Translations under genes and position numbers: made by a program
NCBI GenBank assembly: GCA_023974075.1
Contig: CM043789.1
Coordinates: 41,430,025 to 41,494,024, forward strand
DNA: 64,000 nucleotides
Direction of reading: 5' to 3'
Source: Chaenocephalus aceratus
Lineage: Eukaryota > Chordata > Actinopteri > Perciformes > Channichthyidae
Shown: piece after piece, positions 13,901 to 23,490 of the stretch
Numbering within the stretch: position 1 is the first letter of the stretch
Layout: every line of letters begins with the position of its first letter
Notes under the pieces: generated by a model
The model's input: only the letters and a program-made list of their open reading frames with translations
Database searches by the model: none
What the model was told of the DNA's origin: nothing

Positions 13901-15043
13901 TTGTAACATTCTCAGTGAAGAGACCTGCAATGATTTGCCCTAGACTTCTGTTTCAGACGTAGTTAATTATGAAGTTATTACCCTATCCGATAATAATCCA
14001 ATGCAGAGGCAATAATGTCATATAATACATTATTTATATATATTAAATATTTATATATTTTGATATATGGTCTTAAAGTTACAACCGGCCCTTTGAGTGC
14101 AACCATAATGCTAATGTGGCCCGCGAAGACATTGAGTTTGACAACCCTGCTTTAAAGCATTCAAACAGCTCTTATCGTAGCCGTCACTCAGGTACTTCTG
14201 GGTCATTTCACTATGTAAGGAACCTTCCAAAGCAAAATTGACAATTCGACAGCAACCCTAGTTTCTTTCTTAGTAACCCTAACCCTAATCCTCACCCTAA
14301 TCCTCACCCTAATCCTCACCCTAACCCTAATCCTCACCCTAATCCTCACCCTAACACCTCACCCTAACCCTAACCCTACACAGCTGTTGGAGAATCTGAG
14401 CAGTCTTGATGTGTCTCTTATTTCCCCTCCTGTCCTCTAATCCTGTTCTTCTCTGACTGTCTTCTTCTCTCCTCTAATTCAGGGCAGAGTTGTTGAGTGA
14501 AACTAGTTTCCCCGACTGATCAGCCCCTGCCTTATTATCGAGGACTGTCCGACTGTCCAACCACTGTCTTCCCCTATTTTTCCCCGTTATCGCTTAGACC
14601 CTAAATTTGGATTGTAGAATATTCTCTTTTCCTCAGTACTACATCTGCACCTTATCAGTCTTGTCGGGAATCAAGATGAATTGTCTTCTCCCATTTGCCC
14701 CCCCCCCCACCTTCTGAGCCTTTTCCTGTAAATATGGACTCTTAAAGGATATTGTGAGAGATAAGACGACCTCCTCCATTTCAACCCTCTCCTCCCAACC
14801 CTCCTCTGTCTCCCTATTGGTGGAAAGTTAACAATAATTTGAAACCCTTCGTGGTTCTGTTGCGCTGATTTCTGATTTCGCTTATATCCTATGACCTCTG
14901 GGTGTTTTTGTAAATGTGTCTTTAGTTTATTTTGTGTGTGCGCTGTGACTGTACTTTGACTGAAACATGTCTTTTTTTCCCTTTTGAATTGCAGACCAAA
15001 TGTTAAAAGTACCCCACCAGAGAAAAGGGAGCAGTACTTGTAG
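1747..15043 (+). CDS. cldn19: Claudin-19, whole gene (five coding exons, two C-termini)
   Basis: Claudin-19 is a four-pass tight-junction protein. In mammals it pairs with claudin-16 to form a cation-selective paracellular pore in the kidney, and it also acts in myelin and retinal epithelium. The conceptual join of the exons follows human claudin-19 closely: the opening [18 protein letters not shown] and the block [20 protein letters not shown] are identical. The claudin signature is complete (W30, G49-L50-W51, C54, C64). Exon lengths of 223, 165 and about 85 bp fit the classic claudin exon pattern. Expected products are about 209 aa (exon 4 stop) and 222 aa (exon 5), against 211 and 224 in human. 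Introns are 5307, 280, 1027 and 6013 bp, all GT-AG. As written, exon 3 breaks the frame (see its entry). Identification is firm; functionality of this copy is uncertain. Confidence 0.95.
2062..2092 (+). repeat. Telomere-like (CCCTAA)n run in intron 1
   Basis: Three CCCTAAC-type units and one shortened CCTAAC unit follow each other, matching the vertebrate telomere hexamer on the C-rich strand. It is short and has no composite-repeat core around it. Confidence 0.8.
3962..4110 (-). mobile_element. L2-type LINE 3' tail fragment
   Basis: Contains 'GGCAAGGCAATTTTATTTAT', then 'ATTCAAAGTGCTTTACA'. This is the same 3' end seen on the larger L2 element at 48614-48680. Read on the + strand it is the reverse complement of the LINE tail, so the element points to the minus strand. 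Only the terminal part is present. Confidence 0.7.
5397..5773. mobile_element. TTAA-flanked inverted-repeat element (MITE)
   Basis: A 377-bp element. The ends are AGGTGGGGTAGGT...ACCTACCCCACCT, and the inverted match continues inward through a block ending in CCGGCTCGAG, with a few mismatches. Both sides are flanked by TTAA (5393-5396 and 5774-5777), the target typical of piggyBac-type insertion. There is no transposase ORF, so it is non-autonomous. The superfamily is inferred only from the TTAA. Confidence 0.8.
7277..7441 (+). CDS. cldn19: cldn19 exon 2: TM2, inner loop, start of TM3
   Basis: A 165-bp exon, the standard length for claudin exon 2. The acceptor is TTTATCTAG|TC and the donor GCAG|GTTAGG. 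It encodes residues 75 (split) to 130 (split). The conserved Arg after the first loop (R81, in CRALMVV) leads into TM2 (about 82-102, ending VGMKC), a short cytosolic loop, and the start of TM3 (GGALFLLAG). The frame is open throughout and close to human claudin-19. Confidence 0.95.
7722..7807 (+). CDS. cldn19: cldn19 exon 3: end of TM3 and second extracellular loop, frame disrupted
   Basis: The exon is flanked by a good acceptor (CCCCACAG|GTC) and donor (CAAG|GTACGTG). Claudin exon 3 is normally 85 bp; this one is 86. By comparison with the family the exon should encode ...CTL-xxx-SWYAT..., then [13 protein letters not shown]. That reading needs one missing base near 7742-7743 (GG before TCCTGG), one surplus C at about 7767-7769 (GTGTCCCTAT), and one surplus C at about 7797-7800 (GCCCAACG). 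Read literally, exon 4 then enters in the wrong frame and stops at a TGA at 8838-8840. All three changes lie in short C or G/T runs and the other exons are clean. Base-call error is therefore more likely than decay, though a real lesion is not excluded. Confidence 0.85.
8835..8991 (+). CDS. cldn19: cldn19 exon 4: TM4 and short C-terminus
   Basis: The acceptor is CTCTTACAG|G, completing the Arg codon before [17 protein letters not shown]4 spans the ALFVGW...GGGLLCC region and is followed by a short polar tail ending REYV and TAA at 8989-8991. The REYV terminus matches the shorter human claudin-19 isoform and is the PDZ-binding type used by claudins to bind ZO proteins. An internal donor, GGA|GTACGT (exon end at 8981), allows splicing to exon 5 instead. 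The coding sequence for the last residues is thus also a splice donor. Confidence 0.93.
9266..10524. mobile_element. Unnamed inverted-terminal dispersed repeat, copy 2, split
   Basis: The ends are AATAGAGTGGTGCAG and, inverted, AATAGAGTGATGCAG (14 of 15 match). The interior is interrupted by the TTAA element at 9457-10152, leaving about 555 bp of its own sequence. Internal blocks recur near 600-1040 and 47856-48180. No ORF or known family is recognised. The terminal inverted repeat suggests a non-autonomous DNA transposon. Confidence 0.65.
9457..10152. mobile_element. PiggyBac-like non-autonomous element (CCC...GGG ends, TTAA target)
   Basis: A 696-bp element between TTAA (9453-9456) and TTAA (10153-10156). 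The ends are CCCTTAGATGCA and, inverted, CCCGTAGATGCA. The CCY...RGG ends plus TTAA duplication are the piggyBac hallmark. Inside, sub-terminal blocks with GGGTCAAAAATGACCC-type palindromes recur. There is no transposase, and the element sits inside an older repeat. Confidence 0.85.
11277..11755. mobile_element. hAT-type non-autonomous element
   Basis: The ends are CAGTGCTTCTCAAAC and, inverted, CAGTGATTCTCAAAT. Flanks are GTGTAAAAC and GTGTTAAAC, an imperfect 8-9 bp target duplication. CAGTG...CACTG ends are typical of hAT elements in fish. The interior is AT-rich with GTACCCCC-type blocks near the ends and has no ORF. Confidence 0.8.
13238..13450 (-). mobile_element. L2-type LINE 3' end fragment with (AAT)n tail
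   Basis: On the + strand it reads (AAT)n, then a 'CTCAAAGACGCTTTGACA' block, then GGAGGGCGGGGGGGTGGTCAG. This is the reverse complement of a LINE 3' end with an ATT-repeat tail, comparable in layout to the + strand L2 end at 59333-59610. Confidence 0.55.
13642..14149. mobile_element. hAT-type non-autonomous element with 8-bp target duplication
   Basis: A 508-bp element. The ends are CAGGGGTGTCAAACTCAA and, inverted, CAGGGTTGTCAAACTCAA. Perfect 8-bp flanks CTTTAAAG lie at 13634-13641 and 14150-14157. Sub-terminal GGCCCGCG blocks are also inverted. The 8-bp duplication and CAG...CTG ends define hAT. The left interior carries several copies of a TTTGACTTTTTTCTCA motif. Confidence 0.9.
14272..14373 (+). 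repeat. Degenerate telomere-like array in intron 4
   Basis: Alternating CCCTAA and CCCTAATCCTCA units, about 100 bp, resembling the vertebrate telomere repeat but with a TCCTCA variant interspersed. It lies about 620 bp before the alternative last exon. Confidence 0.9.
14995..15043 (+). CDS. cldn19: cldn19 alternative exon 5: long C-terminus
   Basis: The acceptor is TTTTGAATTGCAG|ACC, with a long pyrimidine tract upstream. Joined to the internal exon 4 donor it completes a Glu codon and reads [15 protein letters not shown], then TAG. The human long isoform switches at the same Glu to a tail beginning PVVK, so the position and first residues agree. The phase fits and the predicted product is 222 aa. 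The final hydrophobic residue (L instead of V) could still serve as a PDZ ligand. Transcript evidence is not available here. Confidence 0.82.
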
Positions 15044-15935
15044 TTTGGGAGAGTCTTCTGGTCTTACCATGGTTTAGATTCTGTCAACAGACAAAACCCT
15101 CCCACTGAGGAATTCAAAAACAGACAAACAGACACTTAAAGTAAGAAAAGCATCCTTTTTAAAGCAGCAACATCAATTTGAGTCTTTGTTGAAGTAAACA
15201 TATTTTAATGTAATAGTTGTTTCAGTAGTTTTGAGAAGATGATATCCTGGTCTTGTCTGTTTTGTTGACTTCAGGAGAAACAGTAATTCAGGGTATGTTT
15301 CTGTAACATGTTAAAATGCCCGGGTGTACATACCACCTACTCTATTCTTTTATTTTTACTACATATATAATGTTTTACTACAGTGCCTTATAACACATGT
15401 TTGTGCACATGTATGTTTTTGACTTCATGGATTCGTTAAAGTCTCCCATCCCTTCTGAGGGGTGTGTTCACAGTTCCTCCGCCAGCCATTCTGTGTGCCT
15501 TTTTCTATTGTTGGATTTCTGAAAATGAATGTGAAGCTACTCTAAAGTACCACTTATGAAACAACAAATACATACGATTGATCTTAAGCATAGTGCCTTA
15601 CGCCACTGTTTGTAATAAGCTGTGTGCCTGTTACCGAGTAGCCTGGATTGAGGATATACCCAGTACATTCATTTGTTTCGTTAAGTGCCGATATGATTTT
15701 GTGTAAACGACAGTCATTGTATTATTGACTGTAAAGGACGTACTGTACTGTGTGTTGTCTCCTGTACTAAGGAACGCCAGTTTTCTGAGTGTTCAAATGC
15801 CCTTCTGATGCCTGCATTTATTTACCATGTCATTCCTTTCTCTAATATTTACCCTCCTCAATGTTGTGTCATCTCATTCACAGTATACCCCTGTCTGTTT
15901 CTTTTAGAATAAAGTAAACAGAGGAATAAAAATGG
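15044..15935 (+). other. cldn19 3'UTR of the long isoform
   Basis: Roughly 0.9 kb after the exon 5 stop. It is repeat-poor and AT-rich, without transposon signatures, and ends with two AATAAA hexamers. Confidence 0.65.
15908..15930 (+). terminator. Tandem AATAAA polyadenylation signals
   Basis: AATAAA at 15908-15913 and again at 15925-15930, followed within about 50 bases by T-rich sequence. This is the most likely 3' end of the long cldn19 transcript. Confidence 0.65.
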
Positions 15936-15949
15936 ATTTGGTCACGAGT

Positions 15950-17676
15950 CAGTGCTTTTTCAGTTGTTTCCTAACTTTGCCTGACTTTTTTTCACCGCTC
16001 CCCTTCTACTCGTTTCTCCTTTCCGGCTCAAATACTTATTTTGCACCCCGTTGTTCAATAATTGCAGACGTGGAATTCCACTTCTGCTCCACTGGACTGG
16101 AGCCCACTCTCTGAGGCGCACTCACAACTTGCTCACCACTACAAATGATAACAAGGCTTGAAATGTCCTCCCATGTTGAGATTCAGCTACGAAGCATGTG
16201 TTACATTTCAAGCTTGGCGTTAAAGGTTAGCATTCATGCGAGAGGAAGTCACGCTTTCTGAGTATCAAGATGTTCATCCCAGCTGGGGATACTACTTCTA
16301 TATTGCTCCTCAAAACAGACACAGAATTAATATTGAATCAATGTCCACCTGCTAACACAACAAGGGCTATTTGTTGCTGCAATTATTCTTCCTGTCCATA
16401 CTTACCAACCCAACATCCACAACCTTCATTCTGTGCAAAAATGCATTTCAAAGTTCAAGCAAAGCTTAAAATGATGCATTGCCAGGCTGAGACAAATCAA
16501 AAAGGTTAGGGTTGCGGTTTTCTATCAACCCACTCAGCCAACAATAATTACTAGACAATTCTGCAAACCCTATATAAAATGTCCTGGACAAATGATTGAT
16601 TTCCATATTAACAGATAGCAACCATCGTATGTTAAAGGAAGTGATATCTCAGGTCTCTTCCAAGGTACGAGACGTGGGACAGAATCCACAACCCTCATAG
16701 TGTTTAAAATGAGTTGCTTAATGAAGTATAAACAGTGTGAATTAGCCAAAACGTTAAAGATCCCTTCTATTGTTAAAGTGGGATCTCATGTCTCTGGAGC
16801 AAGTACAGATATGCAACTATTGTGAAAGTATTAAATTCCTACATATGTAAAAGTAAACACTGTCCATATTCAGGAATGTTCAACATGTTCTAAACCAAAC
16901 CCAGTAGTATGAACCTGAAAATGGCAACAGGAGAAAGAACTGCGAAATCAGAGCTGAGACTGAGAAAACTGTAGGTTTCAGGTTCGTGAGAAAAAAGCGT
17001 GTGCTACTTTGACTGCATCTGTGTGAACAGGTGTTAACATCGGTGTACCTTTAGAAAGGCATTCGTTCATGGCCAACATGGAGAGAAAGAATGGTTATCG
17101 CAACCAATAACTTCCAATACACATGGATTAAAACAAATCTGGTCGTGAATATTTGCCTGGTGGCTGAATGATGTAACATACAGTTTGTTTTTGGGCCAGA
17201 AAGAGTGTCAATGAGAGTAAAACAAGGCAGTTTGGGGAAAAAAGCACAGTGTGTACAGCAGTGGTGGGAACAGAGTACAGACGTGACATCTCACACCACC
17301 TGCCATGTACGGACTGTCCTACACTAACTATGACTATACAGTCTGTTTAACAACACTGACATGTAGGCTAACATTCACACCGTGTAAGACTGTCATGTAA
17401 GAAAAAGAAAATATTCCACGGGGACATTTGCTCCATCTGTACGCACTGCTACAGAAACATTTCACAACAACTGTGATTTATTACTCAATCAAAACTCAGA
17501 CCAGTATTAAACTCATTTATCAGCCTCTGTCTCTTTGTGCTAAACTCAAGCTATGCGGGAATGATTTGCCCGCTTATCAATTTACTCATGAAGTGGTGAA
17601 ATGCAACTAAGTTGATCAGGTTTCATGAAGCTGTCTACTATACCCTCACCCATTCATCCCTTCTTCCCTGTATACC
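15950..17676. other. Intergenic, nothing recognised
   Basis: No ORF with a known domain, no RNA gene and no clear repeat is seen. The right end (17640-17676) begins a C/T-rich low-complexity stretch that resumes beyond the next element. Confidence 0.6.
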
Positions 17677-17679
17677 TTA

Positions 17680-18464
17680 GGGTGCGTTCACACCTGCCTT
17701 GTATAGTCCGGTTGAATCGAACCCTGGTGCGTTTAGCCGCTTGGTGCGGTTCATTTGGGTCGGTGTGAACGCAGTCCGAGACCTCTTAAGTGAACTAAAC
17801 AACCGGACTCTGGTCGCTAAAAGAGGTGGTCTCGGAGCGCTTGCTTGTGAACTCTGGAGCGGTTCATCGCTGGTGTGAACGCAGTCCGCACCAAAACATA
17901 GGAAGCGCAGTATTTACGTGTCACAAGAACGCGGATGCTTCAAAATCTTTAGCGAAAGAGTCTTTCAAGACATCCGCGGTTGTTTAGTTAAAGAGTGAAG
18001 CAGAATGAAGGTTGAACAGTGTGTGTAAAGTAAAAATTCTCCGTCAGCTACATAAAAGTAAGAACACTGTCGTCGGGTGAAACGCCCTCCTGACTGCAGA
18101 ACGTCTCTCATTATATGTGTTATAATGTTTTTTAACGGACGTTGTCTGATTATGTAATCATATGCGCGGGCCGCTAGTGTCTGTTGATCTCAGACTAACA
18201 GCAGCATGAGAATAACCTGCTGAAAGTGCCGATGCTCCATGGCGGAAGCTCCGGTAGAAATTGCCGGGATTTGCGTTGTTACCCCCTTAATGTCTGACCA
18301 ATGCTGAACAGCATTTCCGTGCACATGACTTGTGTTTAAAGTTTATAGTCCGTTTGCGTTTTGCCCGTGTGAACGCAAACCGAACCTTCTGAAAAATGAA
18401 ACAATGTAACGAACTGTCGTCTGGTGCGCACCAGAGAAGCGGACTATTAGGTGTGTATGCATCC
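17680..18464. mobile_element. PIF/Harbinger-like non-autonomous element
   Basis: A 785-bp element. The ends are GGGTGCGTTCACACC and, inverted, GGATGCATACACACC, with a 3-bp TTA target duplication (17677-17679 and 18465-18467). The interior has several GGTGTGAACGCAGTCCG blocks. There is no transposase. The superfamily is inferred from the TWA duplication. Confidence 0.8.
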
Positions 18465-18484
18465 TTAGACGCTAAATCCTTTCC

Positions 18485-18715
18485 TCCCTTTCTAGTTGAC
18501 ATCATCCATGTATCCCTCCCTACATCCCTTTATCCATTCGTCCCTTCCTCCCTTATTTCTCCCTCCTTACATCCTTTTGACCCTTCATCCCTTCCTCCTT
18601 AAATCTCTTCAACCCTGCTTCCCAACATACCTTTGACCCTTCATTCATACCTCCCTCACTTCATCCATTCATCTTTCCCTTCGTACTTCCCTTCCTCCAA
18701 TCATCCCTCCATTTG
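18485..18715. repeat. C/T-rich degenerate tandem repeat
   Basis: Diverged units around ATCCCTCCTT/CATCCCTT. Similar sequence just before 17677 suggests that the Harbinger-like element inserted into one array. Confidence 0.6.
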
Positions 18716-19554
18716 CAGATGGACGACATCTTTCATCCTTCTTTTTCCCTTCTTCTCACTTTACTCAGTCGCTTCTGATATAAGATATTGAGCTGAGCAA
18801 ACACTATATGTTCATTCATGTACTGTAAATGAATGTGTTGGCCCCCAGAGCAGAGGTCACTTACATAATGAACCCGATGAACCGAAACTCGCAGCAGAAA
18901 CCAAATCATAACAGTAAATACAGGAATGTGTTTTCCCACTCGAATGATGGACGATGTCCTCCACATGTGTTTGATTGGGACTTGCACATCGTGGTAATCA
19001 AGGAATGCGAGCCTGGAATCTCCTTTATTGTTTAACGGTAAACATCATTACAATAAAGCAACATGTTTTTTTGCCCTTTACATTAAACAACCTATTTGAG
19101 AAGCTTTACATGTATAGCATAACATTTCTGCACTGACGTGTCTGTAAAACGTCTAACTTATACATGATGTTGAGTTGTGTGGTTACATTATCCCAAAGGT
19201 TTCCAAATACGTTGTTAAGTTAACAGTCTACAGTTTCAATTGGTCGCATGTCATGGGGTCATATTCCCCTTTGTTGTTGTCGTGTTAAATCATTAAAAAC
19301 TACCCATAAGTTCCACATTAAGACATATTGGCGCAGTTAGGATTTTGAAAGAAAGGTGAACTCAATGGATGGTTTACAGGACATGTAGAGGTGTGTCATA
19401 TTCTGTGTTTTTGACAATATAATCAAATACATCGCAATGGGATGGTATTGTGTTTCTTTTTTAAATAGAAAGGCAGAATTCTGTATTGTAGAGGCTGCAG
19501 GTTTTTTTGTTTGTTGTGTGATGACACCGACTTCCTGTCTGTTCTGGCTGTTAA

Positions 19555-20199
19555 GGCCCGGACACCAAGCCGATTCTAGCCGTCGATGGGCGTTGACACG
19601 CCGTACTCAGATTGGTGTGTCCCGCACTGTTGTGTCTTTTCAGCCGTGCCGACAGCCTTTGGCCGACTGCCCACCGATTCTACATGTCGAATCGGTGGGC
19701 AGTCGGCCAAAGGCTGTCGGCAAAATAAATCACTCTGATTGGCTGTTCAGCTAGCGAATCAGTGCATGAGAAGCGAAACGGAAGTGAGGGACCCAAACAA
19801 ACGATTAAGAAGGCACACACAGACGGCTATTCTTTTTCATTTTCATCTCAGCCGGACGCAAGAGTTTATTTTTCCTCATAGCGATCTGGAATTAAGAAAC
19901 CGAAGACCAACGCACACGCTATTTTGTTGTTTGTATATATCACGCAGTCTGTTCTTCTTCTCTCGTGTGTCTTCCGGTTGTTGCTCTTTTGAATGACGAA
20001 TACACACTACCGCCGCCTGCTGGTAAGGAGAGTTATTGCCAGTCACGCATGCGCAGTTCGTACGTGCTTCTTGGCCGTCAGCTGAAGTCTTTGCGGTGTG
20101 TTCCAGTGCGACGCATGGCCAAGACACAGGAGACGTGAGGCGACAAACAGTCGGGTCAGTCGGGACGTGTTCTTTGGTGTCAGTTTGGTGTGTTCGGCC
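19555..20199. mobile_element. TTAA-flanked non-autonomous element with a long internal hairpin
   Basis: A 645-bp element between TTAA sites (19551-19554 and 20200-20203). The ends are GGCCCGGACACCAA and, inverted, GGCCGAACACACCAA (similar, with indels). An internal perfect inverted repeat of 34 bp with an 8-nt loop lies at 19647-19722. No transposase ORF is present. Confidence 0.75.
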
Positions 20200-20535
20200 T
20201 TAAGTGTTGACCACATACCAAACATTCCAACTTTACAACTGTAGCAGCCTGAATTGAAAATAACCCAATAGTGAGGAAATGTGTTTGAACCAGAGAACAA
20301 TATGAATCTGGAGGAGTCACCCGCTGTAGAGAAACCACAAACCAAACAAACTGCTTCAGGCCAGATTTGATTAAGGCTTTGTAAGAGAGAAGAGCTGCAG
20401 TGAAGGCCTCGACAACAGACGAGGCAACAGCTGTGGATCCCTGTAGGATTCATGGATGTATAGAGAGGTGCAGTGATGATGTCTTTTTTTTAGGCTGACC
20501 CAGAAGTTAGCATCTCAAGGGCTCCCTCAACAAAA

Positions 20536-21277
20536 AGATAGAGAGATAAAATAGATAGATAGAGAGATAGATAGATAGATGGATAGATAGAGGATGGATA
20601 TGATGGATATAGATGGATAGATAGATAGATGGATAGATAGATGGATAGATAGAGAGAGATAGATAGATAGATAGATGGATAGATAGATGGATGGATATAT
20701 AGATGGATAGATAGATGGCTAGATAGATAGATGGATAGATAGATGGATGGATATATAGATGGATAGTAGAGAGAGAGAGATAGATAGATAGATGGATAGA
20801 TAGATAGATGGATATATAGATGGATAGATATAGAGATAGATATATAGATAGACAGATAGATAGATAGATAGATGGATATATAGATGGATAGATAGAGAGA
20901 TAGATAGATAGATAGATAGATGGATAGATAGATGGATAGATAGACAGACAGATAGATAGATAGATAGATAGATAGATGGATAGATGGATCGATGGATAGA
21001 CAGATAGATAGATGGATAGATGGATAGATGGATAGACAGGTAGATAGATGGATAGATGGATAGATGGATAGACAGATAGATAGATAGATAGATAGATGGA
21101 TAGATGGATAGATGGATAGATGGATAGACAGGTAGATAGATGGATAGATAGATAGATGGATAGATGGATAGACAGATAGATAGATGGATAGACAGATAGA
21201 TAGATGGATAGAGATGGATAGATGGATAGACAGATAGATAGATAATAGATGGATAGATGGATAGATAGAGATAGATG

Positions 21278-21310
<33 letters not shown>

Positions 21311-21535
21311 GACAGATAGATAGATGGATAGAGATAGATGAGATAGATGGGATGGAGACAGATAGATAGATAGTAGATAGATGGATAGATGGATAGATGG
21401 ATAGCTAGATAGATAGATAGATGGATAGACAGATGGATAGACAGACAGCTAGATGGATAGATGGATAGATGGATAGATAGATAGATAGATAGATGGATAG
21501 ATAGATGGATAGACAGATAGATAGATGGATAGATG

Positions 21536-21581
<46 letters not shown>

Positions 21582-21691
21582 CATATAGATAGATAGATAG
21601 ATAGATAGATAGATGGATAGATGGATAGATAGATAGAGATGGATAGATAGACAGATGGATAGACAGATGGATGGATAGATAGATGGATAGA
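20536..21691. repeat. GATA/GATG tetranucleotide array
   Basis: About 1.15 kb of GATA units with interspersed GATG, GACA and GAGA variants. The long minus-strand frame rich in Ser-Ile-Tyr-Leu is only a translation of the array. GATA arrays of this kind (Bkm-type) are known from many vertebrates, often on sex chromosomes, but that association is not shown here. Confidence 0.97.
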
Positions 21692-22560
21692 ATCTCCACC
21701 AGAAATACAAAAATGTAAAGCTGTATTCAAACTACAACACTTCATCACCAGCGCTAACCTAAAGGCGGCTTATGTTGGGCGTGATGAAGTCTATTTAGTC
21801 ATCTACTGACTTATTTTCGGACTTCTAACCGCAAACACGTAAAAAAACGTTGACTTCAAGACGAGTAAACCGGAGCTGGTGAAATGCTTAATAATTTCTG
21901 GGTTTTAGCACTCGTTCTGCAGCACTTTGAAAGTTGCTCAGTGAGTCTCTTGAATATAGGTAAACACCCAGATCTGCTTGTGGTCTTCCACATCCAATAG
22001 AGCATGTTGCATGTTCATTAGGCCCCGCCTCTAATCCACTCCGTCTCATCCGGTGTCTCCTCAATCAACTGAATGGAGGAAAATAACTCTCGATTTCTAG
22101 TTTTGGGTCATCATAACATTTTGAAACAGGAAACAGTTTGTAAGAATGACCTGTCATGATGTCAATGAGTGATCAGACGTTTTCGTAAACTGGGTCATGC
22201 AAACGTTATCAGACAGACATAAAGGAACTCATCGAAAATAAAGTGAGAACGAACAAGCATCTTCTTTATGGTTCATCAGGTATCACACATGGTATATGTT
22301 ACACTTTTTCTTAAGATATGTTTTTATTTGAACGTTGATTTGCTGATTTGTATTTTTACGTGTTTTTCTGTTGAACTAAAAGTCTCTAAAAGATCATCTA
22401 GGGACAGAGCCAACCATACATGTTGAGTTATGTGGCATCAGTCCAAGTCATTATCTCACCAGCCGCACCGCCCAATTTGGTCAGTGATCAGCATTTCTGT
22501 GTTGATGGACTTTACTTATACAGCACTTTATCAGGTCTTTATCGACCCCCTCAAGCATAC
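21692..22560. other. Intergenic, nothing recognised
   Basis: Unique-looking DNA without a supported gene. Confidence 0.5.
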
Positions 22561-22565
22561 TCTAG

Positions 22566-22690
22566 GGGTCTCCGACCTTTTTTAGGATGAGAGCTACTTT
22601 CAAAAAATAAAACAAGTCGTGAGCTACTTTTAATCCTCTTTTGTTTTGGTTTTGCAGTGTATGTATTTAGCACATTCTAACATTATTATA
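22566..22690 (+). mobile_element. hAT-like element end fragment
   Basis: The block GGGGTCTCCGACCTTTTTTA followed by GGATGAGAGCTACTTTCAAA matches, in reverse complement, the block at about 42600-42655. Only one end is evident here. Confidence 0.55.
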
Positions 22691-22863
22691 TGCTTACATT
22701 TAACCCTTGTGCGCTGGCCCTACATATTCATATCATAGTGGTGTTCGGGTCGAGGGTAATAAAAGTGAGGAAATTGGTGTGTAGAATGTAGACTCTACAT
22801 ACTACGAGTCATTCGGCCATTCCTCAGTCATACGGAGCAGTACCACTTGATCTAGGGAAGCTA

Positions 22864-22940
22864 ACACACACACACACACGCACGCACACACGCACGCACG
22901 CACGCACGCACACCCACACCCACAGATACACACACACGCA

Positions 22941-22979
<39 letters not shown>

Positions 22980-23094
22980 GCAAGCACGCACGCACACACA
23001 CAGACACACACACACACACGCACGCATGCACATGCACGCACGCGCACGCACACACACACACACACGCACGCACGCGCGCACGCATGCACGCACG

Positions 23095-23134
<40 letters not shown>
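22864..23134. repeat. (CA)n with CGCA blocks
   Basis: A compound CA/CGCA microsatellite of about 270 bp that forms the left flank of composite repeat copy A. Confidence 0.95.
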
Positions 23135-23137
<3 letters not shown>

Positions 23138-23346
23138 CATGTATACATCACTTCAGGGAACATTACATTGACTTACATGCATTTCCTGGCCTAACCCTAA
23201 CCCTAACCCTAACCAAGTCTTCACCCTAAAAGTAATGATCCCCCTCATGGGGACCTCCAATTTGTCCCCATAAGGGAGGCGAGTCCCCACATGTGGCTAT
23301 GTAAACAGATTTAGGTCCCCACAAGTATAGTAATGCTAAGCCACAC

Positions 23347-23369
23347 AGACACACACACACACACACCAC

Positions 23370-23414
<45 letters not shown>
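23347..23414. repeat. (CA)n microsatellite
   Basis: The right flank of composite copy A. It continues directly into the SINE-like fragment. Confidence 0.95.
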
Positions 23415-23418
<4 letters not shown>

Positions 23419-23490
23419 TGACTGCACCGGCTGGGGTCGAACCAGCAACCTTCTGGTTGAAAGACGACCGCACCCCCTCGCAGCCACAGT
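23415..23490 (-). mobile_element. tRNA-derived SINE fragment
   Basis: On the minus strand the sequence reads GTCGTCTTTCAACCAGAAGG, then GGTTGCTGGTTCGACCCCAG and AGTCAACATG. The GGTTCGACCCC block is a pol III B-box of the kind carried by fish tRNA-SINEs. The A-box part is degraded and the SINE body downstream is replaced by the CA tract, so it is a remnant. Confidence 0.65.

Larger units (their letters stand above)
8982..14994 (+). other. cldn19 intron 4 or 3'UTR of the short isoform
   Basis: When exon 4 is read to its own stop, this stretch begins the 3'UTR; when the donor at 8982 is used, it is a 6.0-kb intron. AATAAA occurs near 9752 and 10155, but no clear poly(A) site for the short form can be chosen. 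It contains an unnamed dispersed repeat (9266-10524) interrupted by a TTAA element (9457-10152), two hAT elements (11277-11755 and 13642-14149), an L2 LINE tail (about 13238-13450) and a telomere-like array (about 14272-14373). Confidence 0.8.
22864..23415 (-). repeat. Composite TG/telomere-like repeat, copy A
   Basis: Between two CA tracts lies a core of about 210 bp. On the + strand it runs CATACCATGTATACATCACT, a TGCATTTCCTGG block, four CCTAACC telomere-like units, then CAAGTCTTCACCCTAAAA and a 'GGGGACCTCCAATTTGTCCC' hairpin, ending GTAGTAATGCTA-like sequence before the next CA tract. This is the reverse complement of copies B to E. No ORF is present. Confidence 0.85.

Noticed and set aside
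20536..21691. CRISPR-like or protein-repeat array
   Set aside because: There are no spacers and the unit is four bases. It is a simple tetranucleotide satellite in a vertebrate genome.
20719..21748. Long minus-strand frames of up to 326 aa rich in S-I-Y-L
   Set aside because: They are translations of the GATA/GATG array. A 4-bp repeat without stops gives open frames in several phases, and there is no gene structure around it.
22802..23163. Cys-Val and His-Thr rich frames over CA/TG tracts here and at about twenty other places
   Set aside because: Dinucleotide repeats are open in all frames. No flanking domain or splice signal supports translation.
23415..23490. Functional tRNA gene on the minus strand
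   Set aside because: Only the T-arm/B-box part is clear. The acceptor stem and A-box cannot be formed, and the sequence fits a SINE remnant.
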